This document shows, one piece after another, positions 12,115 through 22,982 of a stretch of 64,000 nucleotides of DNA. The translations under genes and the position numbers were made by a program. Location: positions 1,240,001 to 1,304,000 of the forward strand of contig OU452210.1 in assembly GCA_911728435.2 (NCBI GenBank). The letters are read 5' to 3'. The number at the start of each line of letters is the position of its first letter. The first letter of the stretch is position 1. Below the pieces are notes generated by a model. That model ran no database searches, was not told the DNA's origin, and saw only the letters and a list, made by a program, of their open reading frames with translations. The stretch is from Apoderus coryli. Lineage: Eukaryota > Arthropoda > Insecta > Coleoptera > Attelabidae.

Positions 12115-12550
12115 TTTGAAGAAGTAGTCCATACTCTCAGTGGAGTGCTAAGTTAATACAAAGCAAACACAATCGTCACCTCCACAAAAAAATTTTTATT
12201 TGTAAAATTTAGTTAAAATACAACATACATGTTTCGAGGATTCAGATCCCCATCATCAGTGTCAACCTACAATTATTATAAACAAAAGACATTACAAAGT
12301 GTCAAGTTGTGTAATAGAATAGTTAACCTACCCAGTGCATTAACACTATTCTTCTTTTTTATTAATTATAATTAATGAATTGCTTGTTACATAAAGTAAC
12401 AAGACTTTTAGTTATGTTGGAAATTTGTTTCACACTACCATGATGGATATGATGGAGTGGATGCTTCTCGTCCGGCCCTCGTTTGTGAACTGTGTTTCAC
12501 CGGGCATATTGCCTGCTCACACTAGTTGTCGCCAGAAACATCTCTTTGTC
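12115..12550 (-). mobile_element. Penelope-like element terminal region
   Basis: The segment 12115-12240 (AAGTAGTCCATA, GTGGAGT, ACCTCCACA, ATACATGTTTCG) matches the region at 43005-43130 piece by piece. The part from 12360 to 12545 matches, reversed, the block at 51100-51340, including GAATTGCTTGTTACATAAAG, TTATGTTGGAAATTTG and GGGCATATTGCCTGCTCA. It carries a hammerhead-like core at 12231-12259. PLE identity is inferred from the other copies, which lie beside GIY-YIG or RT coding fragments. Confidence 0.5.
12231..12259 (-). ncRNA. Hammerhead-ribozyme-like core in PLE terminus
   Basis: On the - strand CTGATGA is followed by an unpaired T, then stem GGGGAT / ATCCTC with a CTGA loop (six pairs including one G-U), then GAAAC. 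CTGANGA and GAAA are the two invariant strands of the hammerhead core, and such motifs are known in Penelope-like elements. The extra base before stem II and the lack of a clear stem I make catalysis doubtful. Confidence 0.4.
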
Positions 12551-13530
12551 ATAATTATAATTGTGTTTTAATTATTTATAAGGAAATATAATTTTCATTG
12601 AAGAAGGTATTAGTGTTTACACATTTTTAGATTATACTATGCTCTTTAAATTAGAATAATATATTCTTAGAAGAGCTTAGACACAGCCATCACATATCTA
12701 TTAAGTGAATCACATACCTGCATAATACTGGTTTTGGCGTTCGACTTCCGACTCCGTTCGCAATATTTCGCCACCGTGAATGATAAAAGATGCGCCTAGC
12801 CGCTATAGTGAGACCTAGCGACTTCCTTCTATATTTACATTCGGAATAACATTCAGAATCTATACCAACTAAAATAAACAAGAGTGGAGTATCACAAAAC
12901 CAAATTGACGCATTTCCCCAAGAAGTTTTTTGCGTGACAAAGTATCTAGAATGTAAAGCAAATACATGTATGGATGTATGTTTCCATGTAACTGATATCG
13001 CCTATTCTAAAGTCGGGAAATTGAAGATGATACTTTTGTGATTTGCTATTTAGAGGCGCTTCCGTATACTAAATGCAGAAACATTTGTTACATACGTAAT
13101 TTTGGCTGAACGAAAGTTGAGGCCATAAAATAAATATATATTGGAAAAAGAGAATAATAAATACCTAATTATAATTATTGTCACTGCAATGTTTTAAGTT
13201 GAACTGAAAATAACGCAGTAGAATAACGTATCTTAATTTGGAATTTTATTTAGTCGTATACTGGGTCAAAATATTTGCTTTTATTTAAATATTGAATATA
13301 TTTATTTAGAGAAAAAAATTAAATATTTCTCGACTTTCCGTTTAATATACATATCTGTGAGTCAATAACGTTAAAGTTATTTATTACTTTGGAACCACTA
13401 AAGTAAACGATGTTTTTACATTTTAATTGATAGTCATATTGCATATTTTAAATGGGCTCCACTGTACTAGAAATATACTATGCGATAAAGTATTTTTTCT
13501 TTATAATTATTGAATTTATTTTTGTTCCAG
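12551..13530. other. Non-coding stretch upstream of the first SMOC exon
   Basis: I see no gene. It is probably intron, ending in the polypyrimidine-like tract and acceptor TTTTTGTTCCAG at 13519-13530. Confidence 0.5.
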
Positions 13531-13883
13531 ACTCTTTGTAATCCAAAATCCTGCATCCGGAATAGTGACGCTGAAAACACAGTTTGTGGTTCAGATGGGA
13601 TTATGTATCCAAATCGATGTCATCTAGAAAAAGCTCGTTGTTATAATCAAAATATTACAGTGATTAAACGTGGACGATGTAAAAACATGCGTAAATGTAG
13701 TGATTTTCAACTACCGTTCCGAAAAAATAGTGCAGTCAAAATTTTTATACCAAAATGTCGGACCGATGGATCATATAGTACGACTCAGTGCCATCCGAAT
13801 ACTGGTTATTGCTGGTGTGTTAATCCAGATGGTATGCCGTTACCGTATAAACCTGTGAAACAACAGAACGATATCAAACATAG
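13531..13883 (+). CDS. Smoc: SMOC/pentagone-like gene, exon with Kazal and thyroglobulin type-1 domains
   Basis: Secreted calcium-binding matricellular protein; vertebrate SMOC and fly Pentagone (magu) modulate BMP/Dpp signalling at the cell surface through heparan sulphate. The exon starts after the acceptor TTCCAG (phase 0) and ends at the donor AG|GTAAGT (phase 2), giving 117 codons plus two bases. Residues about 3-50 form a Kazal/follistatin-like module (CNPKSC...VCGSDGIMYPNRCHLEKARC...GRC). Residues about 55-110 form a thyroglobulin type-1 module with the hallmark PKCRTDGSYSTTQCHPNTGY and CWCV. All expected cysteines are present, so it looks functional. The upstream signal-peptide exon is not in the window or was not recognised. 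The open frame extends a little into intron on both sides, but the splice sites and the phase match to 32788 define the ends. Confidence 0.9.
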
Positions 13884-14500
13884 GTAAGTTATTGACAATT
13901 TGTCATGGTATCCATCTAAAAATGGTTTCCCAATGCCTATTGAAATCTTAGAAGAAAACTGTATTTAATATACTTTCACCAACAGAAAATTATGAAGCAA
14001 TAGAATTTTGTGGAAATTAGTATAAAATGCTTATACTCGCATATCTTTCAAATACCAAAGAAAAAATATTTTAGTACAGCCAGTTTAATTTGCGAATAGT
14101 AACGTTAATTAGATATTATTACCAAATTTTATTTACCATTTCCAAGTTCAACAACCGGCGATCGTATAATTAAACAACCTGTCGAAGGGCACAAAGGTAG
14201 TACCTAATTCCACGTGTAAAGCGAAGCATAATTTATTCGGTTCTATATTATGTTAAGGTCGCTCTATCTATCCCATAGACACACATACTTGTCGTACGTT
14301 TTACTTGTACAGTTTTAAGTCGTCATGCAAGTAGGAGTGTGTATGGTATCAAGTCGTCCGTTTTAATTGTTGTGTTCCGTCAATTGTTTAGCTTGAGGCA
14401 AATCAGCCGCCAGTTGATTTTTTCTGCGTGTTCCAATTGGCTTAATAAAAAGACAGAGTGTCTGTGTGGTATTGCAGTTTAGTTTGTGGATTTATTTATG

Positions 14501-14725
14501 TTATTCTTCATCACTTCTACCTGTTGCTAGAAAACGCAAAGTAGCAGATAGACGTTCATGAGGTGTGATCGCTGTTGTCATTCGCGTATCCATTCTTTTT
14601 AGATATAGAGTCACCATATGTAGCATTTCATTGTATGGTTCCTCATCCATGCGTAAATAATTAAACCAATATTCCTTAATCTTAATTCGTTTAGCAAGCT
14701 TACCTTTGATTGAGGACAAGTTCAT
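14501..14725 (-). pseudogene. Harbinger transposase N-terminal fragment
   Basis: 74 open codons reading KEYWFNYLRMDEEPYNEML, then DTRMTTAITPHERLSATLRF and LATGRSDEE. This is the HTH-proximal N-terminal block of HARBI1-type transposases (FNFFRM...ISPEERLAVTLRFLATG in relatives). It lies just inside the left TIR, and the catalytic domain is absent. It supports the family assignment of the surrounding TTA-flanked element. Confidence 0.75.
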
Positions 14726-15540
14726 TGTAATATTTTAAAACTCAGTGCTGAAGATCTGTCCTTGTTTAGTTTGTATGTATCATATTTTTCTTTTTTATTA
14801 TAATTACAGCCCAACTAGCAATTCGACATTCTGTGAGAAAAACTGTTTTAAGAACGTTTTTACAGCAAAATAATAAAATAGTTATAAAATATGATATCGT
14901 AACAGTTTTATAAACGTTTATAAAATATTTTTTATAGGACGAATTTGTTCCGAATGATAATTGGTTTTAAAAGCATTTTGTAAAAGTACTAGTCTGGATT
15001 AACTTGTTCCTTTAAAAACAATTATAAAATTATTCTGTTAAAGTACGTTTCGTAATAATAAAATAGTTTTTTTATTGTCGTTATTAAGAGCGATTTGTTT
15101 GCTGTAGCAAATTTGTGCGCAAATTAATAATTACAAAATTGTTTTTTAGTTATTTTATTAAAAACAATAAAAAAATAAATATGTTGCCAATGCAAATTTT
15201 ATAAAATTAAAATGCTGTCATAAACATTACCTAGAATTAATATATAACATAGTCTTATTTATTTTCAACTGATTGTTATATCATACACAGGTTTAAAATG
15301 TCCAAACGAAAAGCAGTTGTGCATTTAATAGAAAATTAATTACAATATTATAAATTATCAAAGGGAAAACATTAGTGACTATAATAAAGAGTAGCAAACT
15401 GTAATGGAATCTAATCAAATTAATGACAATTTATAAGACATCAAATATTTTGAAGACTGATAAATTCTTAGGAGGAATTATTACTAGATGGTGAGCGGGT
15501 AGCCGAAATAGAGAATTGGTGATCAATATCATGCTTCAAG

Positions 15541-15717
15541 CACAAGTGAGCTAGAAAAAAATGCAAAACTAAGAGAAAACATGCGAACATGGGCAGTATC
15601 AAATAATGTTCCGCATTTTTCCCAAAACAAGCTTTTTGCTATACTCAATAAACACATGCCAAATTTTCTACCTCAAGATCCTCGAACTCTCTTAAAGACA
15701 CTCAACAAACCGTTTTA
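15541..15717 (+). pseudogene. Transposon-type protein fragment
   Basis: An open stretch reads SELEKNAKLRENMRTWAVSN, then NVPHFSQNKLFAILNKHMPN and LPQDPRTLLKT. The pattern of a tryptophan-containing helix, PH, a leucine-rich helix, then LPxDxRTLLxT resembles the N-terminal region of uncharacterised transposon-borne proteins common in insects and cnidarians. I cannot name the family. Neighbouring frames are broken (a short MSKRKAVVHLIEN start at 15298), so it is a remnant of whatever the inserted element once encoded. Confidence 0.4.
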
Positions 15718-16278
15718 ATAACGGCAGTTATAAGTTATAACATACATAACATAAACAAAGGGCTCAATTTAGGTTATGTTTAAATTACTCCCGTAAAAGC
15801 TAATAAGAGAGTAACTATAAAAGCATTTTGTTTTATAAGAATCCATCAAAAGCTTTTATAAAACATATGTTAAAGTTTGTTTTGTAAAACTCTGTTTACT
15901 ATTTTATTATTATTCCAATATTGAGACGATGCGACACACGGCGGCGACTCAGACAAGCATCAAAGTATCAAGCACGAATACTTCAAGTAGACAGGACTAG
16001 ACTTGATTAATTTCTATACATTTTACCTTATATATTTTTTGCAGCACCTTTTAATTAAATTTTGATTTTTTAGAGCATTTATCTCCAAGCTTGTTTTAGT
16101 TTGTTTTACTATTAATTTATTTTAAATTAACGGCAAACGATTACTAAATACATAAAACTTCAAGAAAAATACTTGTAATTAGCTTCATTATTCATTATCA
16201 AGCTTAGTGAAATATATTTTTTTTACTCCATAACTGGTTTATAAAAAATTCTTCACGTTTACATAAAACATAGGTATC

Positions 16279-16359
16279 TATAGTACGACACAGTTCATAT
16301 ACGCTTTTAAATGGGCTATCCATATAAAAGTGTATCATTCTTAACTGTGTCGTACTATA
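16279..16359. repeat. Short hairpin with perfect 17-bp arms
   Basis: TATAGTACGACACAGTT at 16279-16295 and its exact reverse complement at 16343-16359, with further partial pairing inside (ATACGCTTTTAAATGG against CCATATAAAAGTGTAT). It lies in the interior of the inserted element. Confidence 0.75.
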
Positions 16360-17583
16360 CCAACTTATATTTTGGCTAGTATCCATATTATGATAGATAT
16401 AAAAGAATCATATCATTCTTCTGCTATCAAAGGGGTTTCAGGTAATATTAATTTTATATTACATTTTATTTGCACTTAAAATATTATGAGATTTATATTT
16501 TTTTAACGAATACGCCCCTGTATAAAACAATTCTGCAGTTATTTTGTAATAGCTATCTAAAGAGCATACTCGTCTGGGTTGAGATAATTTTGTTTTATAA
16601 GCATCGTATAAGGAAGAAGCCATTTTTGGTTTCTTAAAATTGTTAGCCATGTTGACCAAACTTTTAAAATTAATATTTTTTATAATTTGTAAAATTATCT
16701 TAGCTAATAAGGTATACAGAATCAGTCATTACATAATGAAGGATCTCCCAAAAGATTATTTTCAACAATAAGTGACAATAAAAAAAAAATTTTATATAAT
16801 TTATAAAATCTAAATTCATTAATTTACATAATTCGCGAGGCGCATTAAAATTTTAGTAATAATATACAATATATTTAACAGTAAATTTTGTTTCGCAGCC
16901 AAATCTGCTCATGGATGAATTTTATCTGACTTATTTTATTATTAATTATTGGGTAGGTATTATAGCGTTTTATATTATTTTTACCTCCATGATTGTTCAG
17001 ATTTTATTAATGTGTACCAACAACAATGCATAATAATTATAAAATAATTTTGTGTAAAAAGGTATTTTAAAAAACGTTTATATCCTTTAACAGTTTTATA
17101 GTAGTTCTACAAATATGTCGTTTTGTTCTAGTAACAGAGCTATAATAAAACTGTTTTATAACAGTTTTATTTGATTTTTATTAGATATTTATAAACGTTC
17201 TAAAAACTATTGTATAATAGCAACAAGCAACATTTATAGAACCGTTAACGAGTCGATTTGTTTTATAAATCTGCGCCTTTTTCGTGTTTATAAGGCGCGT
17301 AAGAACGTTGTGAAAATGTTTATAAAACAATGGATGTTTTATAAAATATATTTTATAAACGTTCTTACAGCAATTAAAAAAGTTAAATTGTTAGTTGGGA
17401 GCCGATGTAGCCGCTAATAATAATAATTTGCTTTGATCGGCCATATTAATTTTGGAAGACTGATGATTTAACTGAATACAAAACTGAATGTCTGTGGAGT
17501 TCATCCCTCTTCCGTCTTGCATGACGACTTAAAACTGTACAAGTAAAACGTACGACAAGCATGTGTGTCTACGGCGGCCTTTA

Positions 17584-18680
17584 TTGTCCAAATTGTTCAA
17601 AAAACTGCAATTATAAGTATGGTTTGAACTCTATCATGCAACGAGATCAACATTGCCTTCTGGGGTTAACGAACATTATTGGTATTCGTTTCTAGGTTTC
17701 ATAACTATTGGCCTAATAATTTTAGTAAACAGATTTGCCCGCTCTTAACTGAAATTCCCTGTGCTAATAGACCGCATATCATTGTCAGTTATTATTTGAT
17801 CATGATATTATTAGATACTACTTCAGTAATTTAAAAATTCTGCTTTTAAGACATACTTCGACAACGGATGTTATTAATGGTTTTATCGATTTAACAATTT
17901 ATAGTAGGTAGGTATAATAGATTTTTCATTTCATTGGAAATTGTTTAGTGGGAATTTAAATAACCAATATTCTTTAGTGAAGTTAATACAGTAGGTATCG
18001 TTACAATTCATTCCATTAAGGTTTTTAATACATATTATTATGAATGGATGATACGCTCACTGTATATGGACCAAGAACTGCCTAACTTTGCCATCCTCTC
18101 TTTCTGATAGGGATATACAGCCACGTGTTATCGCCTTTTTAGATACGACAATTATCACAACATCAATTGTAGCGGATCTTAGCTCAATCAGCCTGCATGT
18201 TCCGCTGTTTGCAAACCTTACCGTTACTTTGTTTCTTCACCAATGTAAGCAGTAATCTCGGAAATAAAGCATTCATCACTGTTTGTAGCGGATATCTCGT
18301 AAGAAGTCCGATAGTCCTGTTCGCGCGACTTATGAAACAAGAGCTCCCATTTTCAGATAATGTAATTTCTGTAACACTTATGGTTGGTATAAGTTGGTAT
18401 AACCATTTATATTAGCATTAATTACATCATTGACAATCCCAACGCACACGTGATTCGCAGATTTTTCTGAGCTACATCATTCAACAAATTCCATATATAT
18501 ATTTCCTGAAATATATTGATACAACTTTGTACATATTTCTATTTTTACTATTGTCACTTTCTTCTTATTAGGTTTGTTACTTTTTATTGATTTTTATATT
18601 CTAATTTAATTTTTAATTATTTGCATAATAAAGTCATTATTACATTCTATATGCAAAATTATGTGCTGCGAAGTCTCAAC
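17584..18680. other. Intron sequence without recognised gene
   Basis: The part 18050-18400 is less AT-rich, and the - strand there has an open piece with no recognised motif, probably an old repeat. Nothing else is supported. Confidence 0.35.
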
Positions 18681-18689
18681 CTGGTTAAA

Positions 18690-19140
18690 GTAAGGTGAAA
18701 GGTCAGTCAGACTTCGGACTATAACCTCATCAGCACTTGCCGAATATTATGTAGAAACCGGACACAAGATTTTATTCGAAAATTCCAGTTGAATGTTAAT
18801 GCACTTTTATTTTATCAACGTAAAATCACATACATTTTCAAACAACCAATAAACTTCAATTATTGCCAAACGGGTCTATATCTTTCACCTATTTGCCATT
18901 GTGTAATCACCGACCAATCAGGGACCGACAAGTAATGCTCAGACCGGTGTGGAAAGTATATAAGGCCCCAATACAGCAATATATTGACTTTCAGTTTAAC
19001 CGCGTTTACGCAAAGATGCTCTGAAGAATCTGACAAGATGAGCAGCGAAACGTTAGCTAGTATATTTTGGACGCAGGATTTTTCCAGAATAATTGTTTGT
19101 TTAAGTTTAGTGGTATGTGGAAGTTTCTTGTCTAAAATAT
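18690..19140 (+). mobile_element. Penelope-like element: GIY-YIG C-terminal scrap and 3' terminal region
   Basis: The + strand at 18710-18790 reads LRTITSSALAEYYVETGHKI and LFENSS. This matches the fragment on the - strand at 48730-48920 (LRNITSWTLAEHYIETRHKL, LFENSK), which also contains the GIY-YIG-type YIGEIGRKIPTRLKEHERS. Downstream, 19020-19140 carries GCAGCGAAACGTTAGCTAG and a TTTATCCAGAAATAATTGTT-like tail shared with 49100-49190. A CTGAAGA and a GAAACG flank a weak stem at 19020-19050. It is 5'-truncated. Confidence 0.6.
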
Positions 19141-19590
19141 ATATTCTGATTCAACTTAGGTAAATATTTTTCTTTCGTTTGTATAATTAATTAATAATTA
19201 TTAGAGATAAGAATGCGTTGTGGCAGTTTGTTGTCGGTGAAGGAGATTTCCACTATGCGCCACGGTAGTTCAATTTGATAAACACGCAAGCAGGTTTATA
19301 TCTTTCTGCAACCAGGACGGCCAAATGGGTTAAGCAAACTCCAACAACGGACGCACATCCCAGTAAACACACATACGTTTATTTAACGTTTATCATTACA
19401 AAACACCTTTTCAAAAAAAAGGTACATTAAATACGTACATTTTACTTTTATATGTCGCGCTTTTTCACGTTACAGAACACGAATAACGAAACGTTAATTA
19501 AATGGTTTAAGAAAATGTGTATTGAACGTATTTATATATATATATATATTCAACGGTCAAATCAAACGTTATTAAAACGGTTCTTAAATA

Positions 19591-19729
19591 CGTTAATAAT
19601 ACGATTACACAAACGTTAATTCTTAGCTTTTAAAAAACGCCAAATGCATGTATTAGATATACATGCATTCATCGTTTTTTAAAAGCTAATAATTAACGTT
19701 TGTGTAACCGTCTTAATTACGCATTTTAG
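19591..19729. repeat. Long hairpin, about 65-bp arms with 5-base loop
   Basis: Left arm from CGTTAATAATACG through ACACAAACGTTAATTCTTAG to AATGCATGTAT, loop TAGAT, then the near-exact reverse complement. Pairing continues at lower identity to about 19520 on the left and 19800 on the right. It could form a cruciform or a double-stranded RNA stem. Confidence 0.8.
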
Positions 19730-20599
19730 TAACGTTTAAATAACATTTGATTTCACGTTATTTAATGTGGCTTTTATATATTTTTATAACGTGAAATATA
19801 CGTTGATAAAATGTATGGAATAAATCAATAAAACTACCAGATTTCCATTGTTGCGTTGGTACAAAAGTTTGATGAAAAAATAATGCCCTTTTTGTTAAAT
19901 AGTTAAACCAAAAAATATAAATATTTGGGTGTTTTTGGTGTTTTTTAATTTTAAATATTGTGGTCAAATATAACTTAACAATTATACGATACAATAATGC
20001 ACGTTTCGGCCAACTATGCCGCTTTCGCTGAAACTTACGTTGTATCGAATAATTTTGTAATTTCTTTTTGACAATATTTTATATAAAAATATTGAATAAC
20101 ACAAAAAAACAAACGGATTTTTGATTTATTTTTAATATATTTACAACCAACAATCCAACTTTTTGGTTTAACGATTTAGGATATTGGAGACATACTTTTA
20201 GCATCGAACCTTGTCCGTTATTTTATTAGGATAAAAACACTTAACATTTTTTGTTGTATATAATTAGAACAAAATGTTTTAGAATCATCACTATTGTAAA
20301 ATGTAAGATAACAAATTGTCTACAAATATGTAATTTATTCTAAACATAGGAACATTTTTAAAATAACAAATAGAAAGTTAAATTAAGCAACAAATAATTG
20401 GTTCATATATTAAGAAGAATAAAATACAGAATTATGCTTAAATTTTGACTGCTTAACCGCTTACGAATTTTAATTAATTTAAAAAATCAATAAATCTTAA
20501 ATCTAATACATAAATAATGCTTGCAAATAATTTTTCTGGTGTACGGGAAAGTTCAATTTGGCTGCTTCTGAAATAAAAATGCATACATAGGTATTAGCA

Positions 20600-20770
20600 T
20601 AATATAATTATAAATATTTAGAATGTAATGTTATTTTTGCTAGATGCGTATAGATATTTTATACATTTTTAAGCAAAAGTAAAAGATTTTTACTTTTAAT
20701 CTAAAATTATATTTTCTGAGTGCAAAAAACCTAACACCCAGTAAACTCATTGCATTGTAATTTGACAATT
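20600..20770. repeat. Dispersed repeat shared with 55680-55860 and 30450-30560
   Basis: A block with AAGTAAAAGATTTTTACTTTT (itself nearly palindromic) and CCTAACACCCAGTAAACTCA recurs at 55762-55855. A neighbouring GTTAGATGCGTAT piece recurs at 30470 and reversed at 55685, and an AATATGCGCATATAG piece at 20889 recurs near 30495. It is non-coding, family unknown. Confidence 0.6.
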
Positions 20771-21420
20771 TTAAATAAGTTTATTTCCTGTGAATTTTTT
20801 CGAATTTTAGGTATATTCTAATTTTTATTAGTGTTCTAAAAGCAAAATATCGACTGGTGTGGCTGGCTGATGAGTACAAACGAGTACGAAATATGCGCAT
20901 ATAGTAGTCTCTACTTGATATTTTGAAACAACAAACTTCAATAATTCAATAGTAAGTAAGTAAGTGTTTTATTTTTTTTTCTCTTAAATACTTTAAAAGT
21001 GTTAATAATAATGATCAGAATCCAACTAGTAAGTAAATCAAATGTGCTATTTAAAAAATTAAAATAAGTTTGGTACGCGTTGTTTTTATGGTATACCCTG
21101 TATACTTATTTTAAAAAATATGTACTTTAATAGGATGCATAATATTTATTTATAACATTTTTCTGCAAATATGCTGGCAAATAATGCGTAAATGGATCTT
21201 AACGCACTAATTTTATACCCTGTGTAAATATCAAATATGTTTAAGCCGTTTTAGTATCTTAATAAAATTTTGCCGTTTTCTATCTTATTGACACCTACTT
21301 ACTTATTACTTACCTAAAATAGTGCTCATAAGTGTCAATTTTGTTGAAGCGATCTTTACAGTTGAAATGAATTCCATTGGTTGGTCAATAAAAATGTCAT
21401 AATTTTTCTAGAAACTTCCT

Positions 21421-21745
21421 CACTTAATTTCTAATAGTAATAAACTTCTTAAATCTTTTTTAACTAATTGTAGCACTTTATTTTTATTATATGCGCACTA
21501 TCTTCATAATTCTTCTAGAATACCTCAATACCGAACATCACTTAATTTTTAATAATATTAAACTTCTTAAATCTTTTTAAACTAATCGTAGCACTTTATT
21601 TTTATTATATACGCACTATCTTCATAATTCTTCTAGAATACCTCAATACCGAAACTCACTTAATTTTTAATAATATTAAACTTCTTAAATCTTTTTTAAC
21701 TAATTGTAGCACTTTATTTTTATAATAATCGCACTATCAACAATG
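21421..21745. repeat. Tandem repeat, 118-bp period, about 2.8 copies
   Basis: CACTTAATTT begins units at 21421, 21539 and 21657. Each unit continues with AAACTTCTTAAATCTTTTT, TAGCACTTTATTTTTAT and CGCACTATC. The low divergence suggests recent duplication inside the large TIR element. Confidence 0.85.
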
Positions 21746-22982
21746 ATACGTAATTATTCTTCTTTGCTAATACATTAATTATTTAGCTTGCATGCTTCCA
21801 CTGCTTTGATGTAACATAATAAATAGGTATAAAATATATTTCTAATAAATCTTATACCCGCGATTTTACCTAAAACCATTGTTGCCAATTGGGGTAGCCC
21901 TCGCTATAGGTACAAAGTAACATTTTCAGTTCGATGAAACTTCCGGTTGTACCGGATGTAAACATCAACTTTGTTATTTTAAATACAATAATATAAGTAC
22001 ACACAATATTTTTTTTATTACTTTTTCAGGTTCTTAATGAAATTTAAATATCATTTTAAGTCTGTCTTACCTATTACACCATAAGAAAAATTTAAATTTG
22101 ATAAATCAAATGCGTCTACTCCAGAAAATACTTTTATATACATGTTCGAATCAGCCAGACATGCCTCGGAACTTTACTGTTCCATCTTCAGTGGCATTAA
22201 TAAATCTAACATAGAATTCCTACCTAGTGTCTTAAGTTATAATATGGATTCAAACATGTATTCATACACTTTGTGGAAAAACTTTTATTTAATAGCAAAA
22301 AACATGAGGTCAGTCGATAAAATTTTTCGAAAACAAATTGGTTATAGGTACTACTTATTATGTAAATAGCAAATTTCTGTAATACACCATTTAATGTGGA
22401 ATGTTTCTTGAAAATACACTTATGTTGTTGTTTGACTTTAATCAAATTCAAAAAAGTGTGTGTTAAAATTTATAAATTTCTGGAAACCCCGAAAGTATAC
22501 GTAGCTATTACAAAAAATAATAATTACATTATATTATATATCTTCATATCTCCTATAGTATCAGAAGAAATTCTCACTTTGGCATCACTGTTAAAAAAAA
22601 CTATATTATGATTTAATTCACAAACAAACATTACGACCTTCACATACGTTTTCGGCCAATTATATGCTATATAATTTAATGGTGTAACAACGGCCTGCCT
22701 TCAACGTTTAATAAACGGATGAAATGTGTTGAAACTACACAAACAGGTGTTCATATAGAAAAAACAAAAACATTTTTTGTGAATGCTTGGGCCGGTTACT
22801 AGGTATTTAAGTAGGTATAATACCACTGATTTATAACTTTTTATTCAAGATTGGAAAAAACATGTTGTAAAACTATTGTGAAACTTACATATTTGATTAA
22901 AAAAAAGAGAAAAAACCCAACAAATCTTTATAAGATTTAATAAACATGTTAACACATATTTGGCATTATACTCTTGTAAATT

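Larger units (their letters stand above)
14810..17399. mobile_element. Inserted TIR element with CCCAACTA(G/A)CAA tips and AACGTTTATAAAA-rich ends
   Basis: The ends are CCCAACTAGCAA (14810-14821) and TTGTTAGTTGGG (17388-17399), flanked on both sides by AG (14808-14809, 17400-17401), a possible 2-bp duplication. For several hundred bases each end is full of variants of AACGTTTATAAAAC in both orientations (14850-14940, 17050-17370). The interior holds only one recognisable coding scrap (15541-15717). The superfamily is not identified. It shares the CCCA tip and AACGTT-rich ends with the element at 19359-27158. Confidence 0.6.
14256..17580. mobile_element. PIF/Harbinger element with TTA target duplication, interrupted
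   Basis: Flanked by TTA at 14253-14255 and 17581-17583, the classical Harbinger 3-bp duplication. The inverted ends begin AGG(T/C)CGC and share about 54 bp, from TAGACACACAT to GTCATGCAAG (14276-14330 against 17515-17571), with an extra ~11 bp near the left tip. It carries a short transposase N-terminus on the - strand. A second element (14810-17399) is inserted in it; without that the Harbinger is about 740 bp and non-autonomous. Confidence 0.8.

Noticed and set aside
19020..19050. Hammerhead core at CTGAAGAATCTGACAAGATGAGCAGCGAAACG
   Set aside because: The GAAACG context fits PLE ends, but no stable stem II joins the two core strands.
22142..22611. Small overlapping frames that could be a gene of the large TIR element
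   Set aside because: They are AT-driven low-complexity peptides on both strands without motif or splice support.
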